Assembly: GCF_022288825.1 (NCBI RefSeq)
Contig: NZ_JAKOOW010000021.1
Span: forward strand, 1-49,483
From: Kingella pumchi
Lineage (GTDB): Bacteria; Pseudomonadota; Gammaproteobacteria; Burkholderiales; Neisseriaceae
Direction of reading: 5' to 3'
DNA length: 49,483 nucleotides
Shown: piece by piece, positions 8,267 to 17,044 of the stretch
Numbering within the stretch: the stretch's first letter is position 1
Layout: each line of letters begins with the position of its first letter
Translations under genes and position numbers: made by a program
The notes under the pieces: model-generated
Database searches by the model: none
What the model saw: only the letters and a program-made list of their open reading frames with translations
What the model was told of the DNA's origin: nothing

Positions 8267-8638
8267 TTATTCTGCAGCTTCAACCTTTTCCACCAACTCA
8301 ACCAATGCCAACGGAGCATTGTCGCCATTGCGGAAACCATATTTCAGAATACGGATATAGCCGCCGTTGCGGGAAGCAAAACGGTTACCCAAATCATCAA
8401 ACAGTTTCACAACAACATCACGGTCGCGTGTGCGATCGAATGCCAGACGACGGTTAGCAAGAGACGGCTTTTTACCCAAAGTAATCAGCGGTTCTACTAC
8501 GCGGCGCAGCTCTTTAGCTTTCGGCAGAGTAGTAACGATGGTTTCATGGGTCAGCAAAGAATTAGCCATGTTACGCAGCATTGCAGCGCGGTGGCTGCTC
8601 GTGCGGTTTAATTTACGGTTGCCATTACGATGACGCAT
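8267..8638 (-). CDS. rplQ: 50S ribosomal protein L17
   Basis: A 123-aa L17, last gene of the ribosomal cluster. The conserved N-terminus MRHRNGNRKLNRTSSHR and the segment RVVEPLITLGKK are visible. L17 sits near the exit-tunnel end of 23S rRNA. The gap to rpoA is 18 nt, and a strong hairpin terminator follows the stop codon. Length matches the family. Confidence 0.98.
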   Translation of the reverse strand: MRHRNGNRKLNRTSSHRAAMLRNMANSLLTHETIVTTLPKAKELRRVVEPLITLGKKPSLANRRLAFDRTRDRDVVVKLFDDLGNRFASRNGGYIRILKYGFRNGDNAPLALVELVEKVEAAE

Positions 8639-8656
8639 TTCGAATATCCTTTAAAA

Positions 8657-9643
8657 CTAGGGTTTTTCCAAACCTGCAGGAGGCCAAGAGTCTAATTTGG
8701 AACCCAGAGTCAAACCTTTGGATGCCAGCACCTCTTTAATCTCATTCAATGATTTACGACCTAAATTAGGCGTTTTCAACAATTCGGTCTCGGTACGCTG
8801 AATTAAATCACCAATGTAGTAAATATCTTCAGCTTTCAAACAATTTGCCGAACGAACTGTCAATTCCAAATCATCAACCGGGCGCAGCAGAACCGGATCA
8901 ACCGGAGGAGCCTTCTCTTCTTCAACTTCAGCCGGAGTACCTTGTAAATCAGCAAAAATCGACATTTGATCAATCAAAATCTTTGCCGCAGTACGAACAG
9001 CTTCTTCCGGATCGATAGAGCCGTTGGTCTCCACTCCCAAGATCAGGCTATCCAAATCGGTACGCTGTTCAACACGGGCAGCTTCAACATCAACACTAAC
9101 TCTGCTAATGGGAGAAAAACTGGCATCCAATTGAATAACGCCAATCTTATTTCCATCTTTAGTATTGCGTCGGCTCGATGCAGACTGATAGCCATGCCCA
9201 CGCTCTACTTTAATTTCCATCTCAATACTGCCATTTGTTGCCAAATTGCAAATTAACTGATCAGGATTAACAACTTCCACATCATGAGGCAATTCAAAAT
9301 CACCAGCTACAACTGCACCAGCACCAGATTTTTTCAGCGAAACTGTAGCCTCTGTTCGATTACCATGAAGTTTAAACACTACATTTTTAATATTCAAAAG
9401 AATATCTACAACATCTTCTTTAACGCCATCCATTGTCGAGTATTCATGAAGAACACCTGAGATGGTTACTTCAGTAGCAGCAAAACCATCCATAGAGGAC
9501 AATAAGATACGACGCAAGGCATTACCTAAAGTATAGCCAAAACCACGTTCGAAAGGCTGCATAGACACTCTTGCATAAGTAGAAGAAAGAGTGTCTACGT
9601 TGATTTGACGGGGCTTCAAGAACTCCAAGGCACTGTTTTGCAT
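8657..9643 (-). CDS. rpoA: RNA polymerase alpha subunit
   Basis: A 328-aa alpha subunit. The N-terminal dimerisation domain (about 1-230) includes FGYTLGNALRRILLSS. The C-terminal domain (about 245-320) carries the helix-hairpin-helix LKTPNLGRKSLNEIKEVL that contacts UP elements and activators. It lies in the alpha operon order rpsM-rpsK-rpsD-rpoA-rplQ, 25 nt after rpsD. Base composition is lower in G+C than the genes outside the cluster. Confidence 0.98.
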   Translation of the reverse strand: MQNSALEFLKPRQINVDTLSSTYARVSMQPFERGFGYTLGNALRRILLSSMDGFAATEVTISGVLHEYSTMDGVKEDVVDILLNIKNVVFKLHGNRTEATVSLKKSGAGAVVAGDFELPHDVEVVNPDQLICNLATNGSIEMEIKVERGHGYQSASSRRNTKDGNKIGVIQLDASFSPISRVSVDVEAARVEQRTDLDSLILGVETNGSIDPEEAVRTAAKILIDQMSIFADLQGTPAEVEEEKAPPVDPVLLRPVDDLELTVRSANCLKAEDIYYIGDLIQRTETELLKTPNLGRKSLNEIKEVLASKGLTLGSKLDSWPPAGLEKP

Positions 9644-9668
9644 TTAACTGTCCTTCCCCTTCGCAATA

Positions 9669-10289
9669 TTATTTTGAATAGAACTCAACTACCAGCTGCT
9701 CATTAATATCGCTATACAATTCTACACGATCAGGTACATTTTTATATGTACCTTCCATTTTATTAGCATCAACCGATACCCAGCTAGGCAGGCCAATCTG
9801 AGTTGCTAAATTCAAAGCTTCTTGGATGCGGGTCTGCTTTTTAGCCTTTTCACGAATTGCAACAACATCCCCTGCCCTAACTGAAAAAGACGGGATATTA
9901 ACTACTTGCCCATTAACAGTAATCGCTTTATGAGCTACTAATTGGCGAGCCTCTGCACGGGTAGAGCCAAACCCCATACGATAAACCACGTTATCCAAAC
10001 GAGATTCCAGCAATTGGAGCAACAACTCACCTGTAGAGCCTTTTCTACGAGAAGCTTCTTCAAAATAACGTCGGAACTGACGTTCAAGAACACCATAAAT
10101 GCGACGAATTTTCTGCTTTTCACGCAACTGCAATCCATAATCAGACAGGCGAGTGCGTCTATTACCATGCTGACCAGGAACAGAATCTAACTTACACTTT
10201 GAATCCAATGAGCGACGGGCACTTTTTAAAAATAAGTCAGTCCCCTCACGACGAGCCAGTTTACATTTTGGTCCAATATAACGAGCCAT
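9669..10289 (-). CDS. rpsD: 30S ribosomal protein S4
   Basis: A 206-aa S4 that nucleates assembly of the 30S body on 16S rRNA. The N-terminus MARYIGPKCKLARREG and the S4 RNA-binding domain (LDNVVYRMGFGSTRAEARQ) are intact. In E. coli S4 also represses the alpha operon by binding its mRNA; whether that holds here is not visible. The gap to rpsK is 18 nt. Confidence 0.98.
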   Translation of the reverse strand: MARYIGPKCKLARREGTDLFLKSARRSLDSKCKLDSVPGQHGNRRTRLSDYGLQLREKQKIRRIYGVLERQFRRYFEEASRRKGSTGELLLQLLESRLDNVVYRMGFGSTRAEARQLVAHKAITVNGQVVNIPSFSVRAGDVVAIREKAKKQTRIQEALNLATQIGLPSWVSVDANKMEGTYKNVPDRVELYSDINEQLVVEFYSK

Positions 10290-10307
10290 TATTCTTAACC
10301 TTCCAAA

Positions 10308-10703
10308 TTAAATACGACGTTTCTTAGGCGGACGGCAACCATTATGGGGCAATGGCGTTACGTCAGTAATACTAGTAATTTTAAATCCCAATGCATTTAA
10401 CGCACGTACAGAAGATTCACGACCCGGACCCGGACCCTTAATACGAACTTCTAAATTTTTTACGCCATATTCTTGGGCAACTTTGCCAGCTGACTCTGCA
10501 GCAACTTGTGCCGCAAATGGTGTACTTTTACGGGAGCCTTTAAAGCCCGCGCCGCCTGAAGTAGCCCAAGATAATGCATTTCCTTGGCGGTCTGTGATTG
10601 TTATGATGGTATTGTTAAAAGATGCATGAACATGCACGATACCCTCACTAACTGTCTTACGTATTTTTTTACGTACACGCGAAGCTGTGTTTGCTTTAGC
10701 CAT
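10308..10703 (-). CDS. rpsK: 30S ribosomal protein S11
   Basis: A 131-aa S11 of the 30S platform, near the mRNA exit and Shine-Dalgarno helix. Conserved segments include HASFNNTIITITDRQGN, GGAGFKGSRKSTPFAAQ and the C-terminal PHNGCRPPKKRRI. It lies between rpsM and rpsD with 18-19 nt gaps. Confidence 0.98.
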   Translation of the reverse strand: MAKANTASRVRKKIRKTVSEGIVHVHASFNNTIITITDRQGNALSWATSGGAGFKGSRKSTPFAAQVAAESAGKVAQEYGVKNLEVRIKGPGPGRESSVRALNALGFKITSITDVTPLPHNGCRPPKKRRI

Positions 10704-10722
10704 TCAATTTAATCCTTCAAAA

Positions 10723-11085
10723 TTATTTTTTACCTGCAATTGCCTTGCGGGGTCCCTTACGAGTGCGAGCGTTAGTTCGAGTTCTTTGCCCGCGACAAGG
10801 AAGTCCTCTACGATGCCTAAATCCTCTATAGCAACCCATATCAATCAGTCGTTTGATACTCATCGTGACCTCTCGTCGAAGATCACCCTCTACCTCATAA
10901 CGAGAAACTTGTTCACGCAAAGCTTCTAATTGACTTTCTGTGAGATCCTTAACTTTTGTTGACATCTCAACATTAGCCAATTCACAGATTTGTTTAGCGC
11001 GAGTGCTCCCTATACCATAGATTGCCTGCAATCCAATGACAATATGGGCATTATTGGGGATATTTACCCCAGCTATACGAGCCAT
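10723..11085 (-). CDS. rpsM: 30S ribosomal protein S13
   Basis: A 120-aa S13 of the 30S head, which forms intersubunit bridges and contacts P-site tRNA through its basic C-terminal tail. Conserved segments are ARIAGVNIPNNAHIVIGL and RHRRGLPCRGQRTRTNART. It is the first gene of the alpha-type segment, 39 nt downstream of rpmJ. Confidence 0.98.
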   Translation of the reverse strand: MARIAGVNIPNNAHIVIGLQAIYGIGSTRAKQICELANVEMSTKVKDLTESQLEALREQVSRYEVEGDLRREVTMSIKRLIDMGCYRGFRHRRGLPCRGQRTRTNARTRKGPRKAIAGKK

Positions 11086-11124
11086 ACTATTATTTCCTTA
11101 AAATTAAAAACCAACCGCCAAGTT

Positions 11125-11238
11125 TTAACCTTGACGCTGCTTATGACGAGCGTCTGTGCAGATCACACGAACAACTCGATTACGTCGTATAATTTTACAA
11201 TTACGACAAATTTTCTTTACGGACGGTTGTACACGCAT
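11125..11238 (-). CDS. rpmJ: 50S ribosomal protein L36
   Basis: A 37-aa gene too short for most ORF cut-offs. It begins MRVQPSVKKICRNCK and ends RHKQRQG. The zinc-binding residues are intact: Cys11, Cys14, Cys27 and His32, so this is the zinc-containing (C+) form. It sits between infA (27 nt) and rpsM (39 nt), the usual position in this family. Confidence 0.95.
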   Translation of the reverse strand: MRVQPSVKKICRNCKIIRRNRVVRVICTDARHKQRQG

Positions 11239-11265
11239 ATAAATTCCTTCAAATATTGAACAAAA

Positions 11266-11484
11266 TTAACGAGCCCTGAACACAATACGAGCACGTGATA
11301 AATCATAAGGAGTAAGCTCTACAGTTACCTTGTCACCGGGAGAAATACGAATATAATGCATCCTCATCTTTCCCGAAATATAACCAAGCACAACATGCTC
11401 ATTTTCCAACTTAACTTTGAAAGTAGCATTGGGTAAAGTTTCTAAAATTTCACCCTGCATTTGTATTGTATCTTCTTTAGCCAT
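11266..11484 (-). CDS. infA: Translation initiation factor IF-1
   Basis: A 72-aa OB-fold protein that occupies the ribosomal A site during initiation and stimulates IF-2 and IF-3. It starts MAKEDTIQMQGEI and ends DLSRARIVFRAR, matching the family length exactly. It lies between secY (10 nt) and rpmJ (27 nt), as in many bacteria, but not in E. coli, where infA is elsewhere. Confidence 0.97.
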   Translation of the reverse strand: MAKEDTIQMQGEILETLPNATFKVKLENEHVVLGYISGKMRMHYIRISPGDKVTVELTPYDLSRARIVFRAR

Positions 11485-11494
11485 GCTTAAAATC

Positions 11495-12781
11495 CTACTT
11501 CTTAGTAGTCAGAACCTCATACTGTTGCGTCATCCTATAAGACGAAATTTGCACCATAAAGTCCATTGTAACAACCACTAAAATTAACAGAGAAGTACCG
11601 CCTATATAAACCTGAATATTACTAAAATAGGTAAAAACCTCAGGAATCAAACACACTAACGTTATATATATAGCACCCCAAAATGTTAATTTTAAAACAA
11701 CTTGCTCTAAATAATACGCAGTCTTTTCGCCAGGCCTTATACTAGGAATAAAGGCGCCACTTTTTTTTAAATTATCTGCCATTTCTTTTGGGCTAAAAAC
11801 CAACGCAGTATAGAAAAAACAGAAAAATACCACTAATATTGAGAATAGCAGCATGTAACTTAAGGTGCCATGCTGAAAAAGTGACAAAAATCTAGTAATT
11901 AACCTACTATTAAAACCCTCCGCCCAGCTGGAAACTAAAGCAGGAAAGGCGATTAAACTTGAAGCAAAAATTGGAGGAATCACCCCAGACATATTTAGCT
12001 TGAGCGGAATATGGGTACTACTATTACCATAATTTAAATTCTGCCCCCGAGCATAGTTAACGGGAATTTTACGCAAAGCACTTTCAAAAAAAACTATCGC
12101 TACTATCAATGCCAATATAGATAGAACTATAAGCAATGACTTAACGACATCTCCCCTACTTATAGCCTCTACAATCTGGATAGCACTAACAGGAAAAGTT
12201 GATACAATACCTGCAGTAATAAGTAGAGATATCCCATTCCCAATACCTCTCTCGGTTATCTGCTCCCCCAGCCACATGAGAAACAAAGTTCCACCAACCA
12301 AACAAGAAATAGCAGAAATATAAAACTCAATTCTATCTATTACGACAACCCCCTGCTGGATAACCACGCTAGCGGCAAACAAACTCTGCACTGTTGCCAA
12401 TATGACTGTCCCTATTCTAGTATATTTCGTAATAGCTTTCCTACCAACATCCCCCTCTTTCTTTAGCTCTTTAAGTTTTGGAATAACCTCAACTGCAAGT
12501 TGCATGATAATTGATGCTGAAATATAGGGCATTATACCGATAGCGAAGATACTAAATCTTTCTAATGCCCCCCCAGAGAACATATTAAGAAGACCAAGTA
12601 TCCCACTACCAGAACTATTTGAATAGGATCGAGCAAGACCAGCCGCATCTACCCCAGGAACAGGAACATGCACTCCAATCCTAAAAACAATTAAAGCACA
12701 CAGCAAGAAAACGACACGTCGCCTAAAATCCAAGTTATTCCATAAGGTGGGCTTATTTGATAGAGATAAATTATTAGGCAC
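11495..12781 (-). CDS. secY: Protein translocase subunit SecY
   Basis: A 428-aa polytopic inner-membrane protein, the channel of the SecYEG translocon, with about ten membrane segments. Conserved parts include FRIGVHVPVPGVDAAGL, NMFSGGALERFSIFAIGIMPYISASI, the plug region and GIGNGISLLI. It is intact and near family length. The DNA is strikingly AT-rich: 21 G/C of 60 at 12061-12120 and 20 of 60 at 11821-11880, against 33 of 60 in a sample of ffh (22021-22080). ATA and other A/T-ending codons are frequent. It is the compositional low point of the window, yet the neighbours and gaps are ordinary. Confidence 0.97.
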   Translation of the reverse strand: MPNNLSLSNKPTLWNNLDFRRRVVFLLCALIVFRIGVHVPVPGVDAAGLARSYSNSSGSGILGLLNMFSGGALERFSIFAIGIMPYISASIIMQLAVEVIPKLKELKKEGDVGRKAITKYTRIGTVILATVQSLFAASVVIQQGVVVIDRIEFYISAISCLVGGTLFLMWLGEQITERGIGNGISLLITAGIVSTFPVSAIQIVEAISRGDVVKSLLIVLSILALIVAIVFFESALRKIPVNYARGQNLNYGNSSTHIPLKLNMSGVIPPIFASSLIAFPALVSSWAEGFNSRLITRFLSLFQHGTLSYMLLFSILVVFFCFFYTALVFSPKEMADNLKKSGAFIPSIRPGEKTAYYLEQVVLKLTFWGAIYITLVCLIPEVFTYFSNIQVYIGGTSLLILVVVTMDFMVQISSYRMTQQYEVLTTKK

Positions 12782-12794
12782 GTTATCACTCTCG

Positions 12795-13226
12795 TTATTC
12801 TACTTTTCCGCCGGCACGTTGAATCGCGGCGTCAACACTTTTACTAACCCTTATTCCCCTAAGTACATAAGGTTTTAAAATTTCACCATTACCAATAACC
12901 TTAACAATACTAGTTTTTTTAGAAATCACCCCCAGCTGCTTTAGAAGCAAAACATCAACTTCAGTTGTATTAATGAGATTCAGCTGGGTTACAGTAATTT
13001 CAGCAGCATCTTTTTTAAGATAAGAATTAAATCCTCTTTTAGGCAAGCGTCTCTGCAAAGGCATTTGCCCACCCTCAAAGCCTACCTTATGAAAACCGCC
13101 AGATCTACTTTTTTGCCCTTTATGACCTCTGCCACAGGTCTTACCTAAGCCTGAACCAATACCTCTACCGACTCGTCTTTGCGAATGTCGAGCCCCACAA
13201 CCAGAAGTAATAGAATTAATAAACAT
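12795..13226 (-). CDS. rplO: 50S ribosomal protein L15
   Basis: A 143-aa L15, a late 50S assembly protein. The glycine-rich segment VGRGIGSGLGKTCGRGHKG and GGFHKVGFEGGQMPLQRR are visible. A cysteine (KTCGRG) replaces the usual glycine of KTGGRG, an uncommon substitution. It lies 13 nt upstream of secY and abuts rpmD. Confidence 0.97.
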   Translation of the reverse strand: MFINSITSGCGARHSQRRVGRGIGSGLGKTCGRGHKGQKSRSGGFHKVGFEGGQMPLQRRLPKRGFNSYLKKDAAEITVTQLNLINTTEVDVLLLKQLGVISKKTSIVKVIGNGEILKPYVLRGIRVSKSVDAAIQRAGGKVE

Positions 13227-13421
13227 TTAGTTATACTCCACTTTCAATAAATAGCTCACTTTTTTAATCATTCCACGATTTTCAGGTGTATCTGCAACAA
13301 TAACGGTATTTTCTCTACGCCTCAATCCCAAACCATAGACACAAGCTCTATGAGAGCTAACAGTACCAATAAGGCTCTTGATCAAAGTAACTTTAATCTT
13401 ATTTATTTTTAGACTAGTCAT
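13227..13421 (-). CDS. rpmD: 50S ribosomal protein L30
   Basis: A 64-aa L30 with the conserved KVTLIKSLIG and the GLGLRRRENTV segment. The start MTSLKINK at 13421 follows GGAGAG. It overlaps the rpsE stop by 8 bp and ends directly before rplO. A further four upstream codons are open but lie inside rpsE. Confidence 0.95.
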   Translation of the reverse strand: MTSLKINKIKVTLIKSLIGTVSSHRACVYGLGLRRRENTVIVADTPENRGMIKKVSYLLKVEYN

Positions 13422-13932
13422 TATTCTCTCCAAGCAAACTTTCTAAATTAATCCCCCGTTTAGCAGCAATATCTGAGGGAGTATGGAGCCGAGACAATCC
13501 ATCCAATGTCGCACGAACAATATTATATGGATTTGTAGATCCATGAACCTTGGCCGAAATATTCCGAACCCCCATTGCGTCAAATACCAAACGCATAGGT
13601 CCCCCAGCCTTAATACCATTACCCTCTTTAGCAGGCTGCATAAGGACTCTAGTCGCACCATGTTTGCCTATTACACGATGATGAATAGTTCCATTTTTTA
13701 AAGCGACATAAATCATATTTTTACGGGCTTGATCCATAGCTTTCTGAACTGCAACTGGAACCTCTTTAGACTTTCCTTTTCCCATACCTATGCGCCCAGA
13801 GCCATCACCGACAACTGTTAAAGCGGAAAAGGCCATAATACGCCCGCCTTTAACTACTTTTGTAACTCTGTTAACAGCCACCATTTTTTCAATTAGGCCG
13901 TCACCGCGCTCTTCAATCTCATGCTTCGCCAT
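13414..13932 (-). CDS. rpsE: 30S ribosomal protein S5
   Basis: A 172-aa S5. The N-terminal double-stranded-RNA-like domain contains VAVNRVTKVVKGGRIM, and the C-terminal domain has NPYNIVRATLDGLSRL. S5 lies near the mRNA entry site and affects fidelity. It overlaps rpmD by 8 bp and is separated from rplR by 41 nt. Confidence 0.98.
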   Translation of the reverse strand: MAKHEIEERGDGLIEKMVAVNRVTKVVKGGRIMAFSALTVVGDGSGRIGMGKGKSKEVPVAVQKAMDQARKNMIYVALKNGTIHHRVIGKHGATRVLMQPAKEGNGIKAGGPMRLVFDAMGVRNISAKVHGSTNPYNIVRATLDGLSRLHTPSDIAAKRGINLESLLGENND

Positions 13933-13973
13933 TATTTAAATTCCAATCAAAGTATAAATATGCAAGACAATAA

Positions 13974-14330
13974 CTAAAACTCTAGACCACCATCTCGTGC
14001 AGCATCTGCCAAGGCTTTCACGCGACCATGATATTGGAATCCAGATCTGTCAAATGAGACCTTTTTAATCCCCAATTCTTTAGCTTTACTAGCAATTCTC
14101 TCCCCAACAAGCTTAGCTGCTGAAATATTGCCTCCATTAGCAAGCTTTAATTTCACATCAGACTCAACAGTTGAAGCGTGTGCTAAAACACTAGAAGAAT
14201 CAGCAGAAATTATTTGAGCATAAATGTGACTATTACTTCTAAAAACACATAACCTAACAGCAGACTTACCAGCTATTTTGGCTCTAGTTTTCTGAGCTCG
14301 ACGAAGTCTTGAAATTCGTTTATTCAACAT
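13974..14330 (-). CDS. rplR: 50S ribosomal protein L18
   Basis: A 118-aa L18 that binds 5S rRNA with L5 in the central protuberance. Conserved segments are VRLCVFRSNSHIYAQ and FDRSGFQYHGRVKALADAAR. The N-terminus (MLNKRISRLRR) fits the family, and length is normal. Confidence 0.97.
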   Translation of the reverse strand: MLNKRISRLRRAQKTRAKIAGKSAVRLCVFRSNSHIYAQIISADSSSVLAHASTVESDVKLKLANGGNISAAKLVGERIASKAKELGIKKVSFDRSGFQYHGRVKALADAARDGGLEF

Positions 14331-14343
14331 AGTAATACTATCC

Positions 14344-14880
14344 TTATTTTTTCTTCGCTTCTTTCATCACAACAACTTCGTCAGCGTAACGAACACCTTT
14401 ACCTTTATAGGGCTCAGGGGCGCGGAAAGCGCGAATTTCTGCAGAAACTTGACCAATCTTCTGCTTATCTGCACCAGATATTATAATTTCGGTTTGACTA
14501 GGCGTCTGAACTGAGACACCTTCAGGCATCTGATAAACAATCGGATGCGAATAACCCAGCGAGAGATTCAATACAGAACCCTGAGCTTGGGCCCTATATC
14601 CCACACCAATAAGTTGCAATTTTTTCTCAAAGCCTTCAGAAACACCCTTTACCATATTAGCGCATAGTGCCCTAATTGTTCCTGACATAGAAAGAGAATG
14701 CTTATCTTGATTGGCTGGCTTGAAAACTAGTTCTTTATTGTCACGAATATCAACCGAAACACAAGAAGGCAGTGAAAGAGATAAGTTGCCATTTTTACCC
14801 TTCACACAAACCTGACCATTCTGAACCGTCACTTCAACACCAGATGGAAGCACCACTGGATTTTTTGCTACACGAGACAT
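14344..14880 (-). CDS. rplF: 50S ribosomal protein L6
   Basis: A 178-aa L6 near the factor-binding site. The start MSRVAKNPVVLPSGVEV and the C-terminal PEPYKGKGVRYADE are typical. Two related alpha/beta domains are implied by length. The gap to rplR is 13 nt. Confidence 0.98.
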   Translation of the reverse strand: MSRVAKNPVVLPSGVEVTVQNGQVCVKGKNGNLSLSLPSCVSVDIRDNKELVFKPANQDKHSLSMSGTIRALCANMVKGVSEGFEKKLQLIGVGYRAQAQGSVLNLSLGYSHPIVYQMPEGVSVQTPSQTEIIISGADKQKIGQVSAEIRAFRAPEPYKGKGVRYADEVVVMKEAKKK

Positions 14881-14902
14881 CTCAAAATACCTCTTTTAAA
14901 AT

Positions 14903-15295
14903 TTACGCCACGATACAAAGCAATTCACCACCGATTCCGGCTTTTCTTGCTTTAATGTCAGTCATTACACCTTTAGAGGTACTCAAAATGGCAATACCTA
15001 AACCATTCATTACGGGAGCAATCTCATTTACTCCTTTATAAACGCGCAAACCAGGACGAGATACTCGCTTAATCTGCTCAATAACTGGCTGACCAGCATA
15101 GTATTTTAACTCTATGCTTAATTCAGGCTTACTCTCATTAGATACAGAAAAGCTTTCAATATAACCTTCATCCTTTAAAACATTTGCTATTGCGCATTTA
15201 ATTTTTGATGACGGCATGGATACAAAAGATTTGCTAGATTGTTGAGCATTACGAATTCGGGTCAACATATCTGCAACAGGATCATGCATACTCAT
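14903..15295 (-). CDS. rpsH: 30S ribosomal protein S8
   Basis: A 130-aa S8, a primary binder of the 16S central domain. The N-terminus MHDPVADMLTRIRNAQ and the C-terminal GVMTDIKARKAGIGGELL are conserved. In E. coli S8 represses the spc operon by binding at the L5 start; I did not test for that fold here. Confidence 0.98.
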   Translation of the reverse strand: MSMHDPVADMLTRIRNAQQSSKSFVSMPSSKIKCAIANVLKDEGYIESFSVSNESKPELSIELKYYAGQPVIEQIKRVSRPGLRVYKGVNEIAPVMNGLGIAILSTSKGVMTDIKARKAGIGGELLCIVA

Positions 15296-15307
15296 TAGAT
15301 AACTCCA

Positions 15308-15613
15308 TTACCAACTAGCTTTAACAACACCTGGAATTTCACCACGCATTGCAATCTCCCTGATTTTAATTCTACCAAGGCCAAATTTTCTAAAAGTTCC
15401 TCTGGGACGTCCAGTTAAAGCGCAGCGTCGTCTTTGCCGAACAGGTGAAGCATTCCTAGGAATAGATTGCAATCTTAGACGAGCCTCAAACTTTTCCTCA
15501 TCACTCTTACTAAAATCATTAATAACCGAAAAAATTTCTGATCGCTTACTTGCATATTTTTTTGCCAAGCGAACACGCTTCAATTCTCGATTAATAAGAG
15601 CCTTCTTAGCCAT
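15308..15613 (-). CDS. rpsN: 30S ribosomal protein S14 (zinc-free form)
   Basis: A 101-aa S14 of the long, zinc-independent type: the C-terminal segment has RRRCALTGRPRGTFRKFGL rather than two CxxC motifs. It belongs to the 30S head and ends in the conserved PGVVKASW. It is 3 nt from rplE and 12 nt from rpsH. Confidence 0.98.
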   Translation of the reverse strand: MAKKALINRELKRVRLAKKYASKRSEIFSVINDFSKSDEEKFEARLRLQSIPRNASPVRQRRRCALTGRPRGTFRKFGLGRIKIREIAMRGEIPGVVKASW

Positions 15614-15616
15614 AAA

Positions 15617-16156
15617 TCAACCTTTAAACGGGAATTTAAACAATGACAACAACGCTTTTGCCTCTTCATCAGTCTTTGCTGTCGTGGTGATGGTTATATT
15701 CAAACCGCGGATAGCATCTATTTTGTCATACTCAATTTCAGGAAATATAATCTGCTCTCTCACACCCATATTATAATTTCCGCTACCATCAAAAGATTTG
15801 CCATTAACACCCCGAAAATCTCGAACCCGAGGCAACGCAATAGAAATTAAACGATCCAAAAATTCAAACATCTTATCTCTACGCAGGGTAACCTTACACC
15901 CAACTGGATAATTGTCACGAATCTTAAATCCTGCAATAGACTTTCTTGCCACCGTAACGACAGCCTTTTGCCCGGATATCTTTTCAAGATCAGAAACGGC
16001 GTGCTCCATAACCTTCTTATCTGCAACCGCTTCGCCAACTCCCATATTTAAAGTTATTTTCTCAATCCTGGGAACTTCCATAATTGACTTATATGCAAAT
16101 TGCTTCATCAACTCAGGAACAACAACTGCGTTATAAAATTCTTTTAACCGTGACAT
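15617..16156 (-). CDS. rplE: 50S ribosomal protein L5
   Basis: A 179-aa L5 that anchors 5S rRNA in the central protuberance and contacts P-site tRNA. The start MSRLKEFYN at 16156 follows a GAGG site 7 nt upstream and gives the standard length; nine more upstream codons are open. Conserved segments are KITLNMGVGEA and LRGDKM-like LRRDKMFEFLDRL. Confidence 0.97.
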   Translation of the reverse strand: MSRLKEFYNAVVVPELMKQFAYKSIMEVPRIEKITLNMGVGEAVADKKVMEHAVSDLEKISGQKAVVTVARKSIAGFKIRDNYPVGCKVTLRRDKMFEFLDRLISIALPRVRDFRGVNGKSFDGSGNYNMGVREQIIFPEIEYDKIDAIRGLNITITTTAKTDEEAKALLSLFKFPFKG

Positions 16157-16169
16157 TGGAAACCTCAAT

Positions 16170-16487
16170 TTATACTTCAACACCAGTTGATTTCAAAACT
16201 CGAACCCGAGTAAGTTTGCCGTTTTTTTCAACAACTTTAATACCAATTCGCTCTACCTTACGGGTCTCAGGATTCAAGAAAGCAACTTTAGATACATAAA
16301 TAGGCATATTTTTCTCTACAATACCGCCCTCAATCCCTCTAACCTGGCTGGGCTTTTGGTGACGCCTAACAACGTTAACACCTTCCACAGTTACTTTATC
16401 ACCGAGAACACTCAAGACACGTCCTTGCTTACCCTTATCCTTACCAGACAATACGACAACCAAATCGCCTTTAATAATTTTTTTCAC
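16170..16487 (-). CDS. rplX: 50S ribosomal protein L24
   Basis: A 105-aa L24 with the KOW motif (VVVLSGKDKGKQGRVLSV), the initiator of 50S assembly. The start is most likely GTG at 16487: it is preceded by AAGGAGAG at ideal spacing and gives the family N-terminus (V/M)KKIIKGD. The longer open frame to 16526 runs into rplN. The gap to rplN is 10 nt. Confidence 0.95.
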   Translation of the reverse strand: MKKIIKGDLVVVLSGKDKGKQGRVLSVLGDKVTVEGVNVVRRHQKPSQVRGIEGGIVEKNMPIYVSKVAFLNPETRKVERIGIKVVEKNGKLTRVRVLKSTGVEV

Positions 16488-16497
16488 ACTACTCTCC

Positions 16498-16866
16498 TTA
16501 CAGAACTTCCGGAGCCAACGATACAATTTTCATAAATTGCTCAGTTCTCAACTCCCTAGTTACCGGACCAAAAATACGAGTCCCCATGGGCTCCAATTTA
16601 TTATTCAACAATACAGCAGCATTGTTATCAAATTTAATCAAAGCACCATCCGCACGGCGAATACCCTTAGCGGTTCTTACAACAACCGCATTATAAACAT
16701 CACCCTTCTTTACTCGACCACGCGGAGCCGCGTCCTTAATGGCAACTTTAATAACATCACCAACGCTAGCATAACGCCGCTTCGAACCACCCAACACTTT
16801 AATACACATTACTCGACGCGCACCAGAATTATCTGCGACATCTAAGATAGTCTGCATTTGAATCAT
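16498..16866 (-). CDS. rplN: 50S ribosomal protein L14
   Basis: A 122-aa L14 at the subunit interface, which also binds release and silencing factors. The start MIQMQTILDVADNSGAR at 16866 gives the exact family length and has GAAAGAG upstream; an in-frame TTG five codons earlier is rejected. An unusual 178-nt gap separates it from rpsQ. Confidence 0.97.
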   Translation of the reverse strand: MIQMQTILDVADNSGARRVMCIKVLGGSKRRYASVGDVIKVAIKDAAPRGRVKKGDVYNAVVVRTAKGIRRADGALIKFDNNAAVLLNNKLEPMGTRIFGPVTRELRTEQFMKIVSLAPEVL

Positions 16867-17044
16867 TTTTAACTCTTTCAATATCCAACTTAACCTAATA
16901 TACGCTTAGGTCAGTTTTGGCCCCAAAGGGAAGATCCACCACAAGATGGCAAGACGAAAATAGGGAGTCTACACTTTAAATCATCCGAAAGCAAGACCCC
17001 CAAGAAGTGAATTTACTAACCACTTATTAAATAACGGAAACCGC
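16867..17044 (-). promoter_or_regulatory. 178-nt rpsQ-rplN gap with possible internal spc promoter and hairpin
   Basis: This is the only long gap in the ribosomal cluster. No ORF of note is present. On the minus strand, TTGGGG, 18 bp, then TATATT could be a weak promoter for rplN and downstream genes. A 6-bp inverted repeat (ACCTAA and TTAGGT, loop of 7) overlaps the putative -10. It may be an internal promoter or a leader for the spc half of the cluster. Confidence 0.35.

Noticed and set aside
11495..12781. secY as a decaying or frameshifted gene because of its odd composition
   Set aside because: The frame is intact over 428 codons with all membrane segments and conserved motifs.
16867..16881. 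TTG start for rplN five codons upstream
   Set aside because: The ATG at 16866 gives the invariant 122-aa length and has a proper ribosome site.
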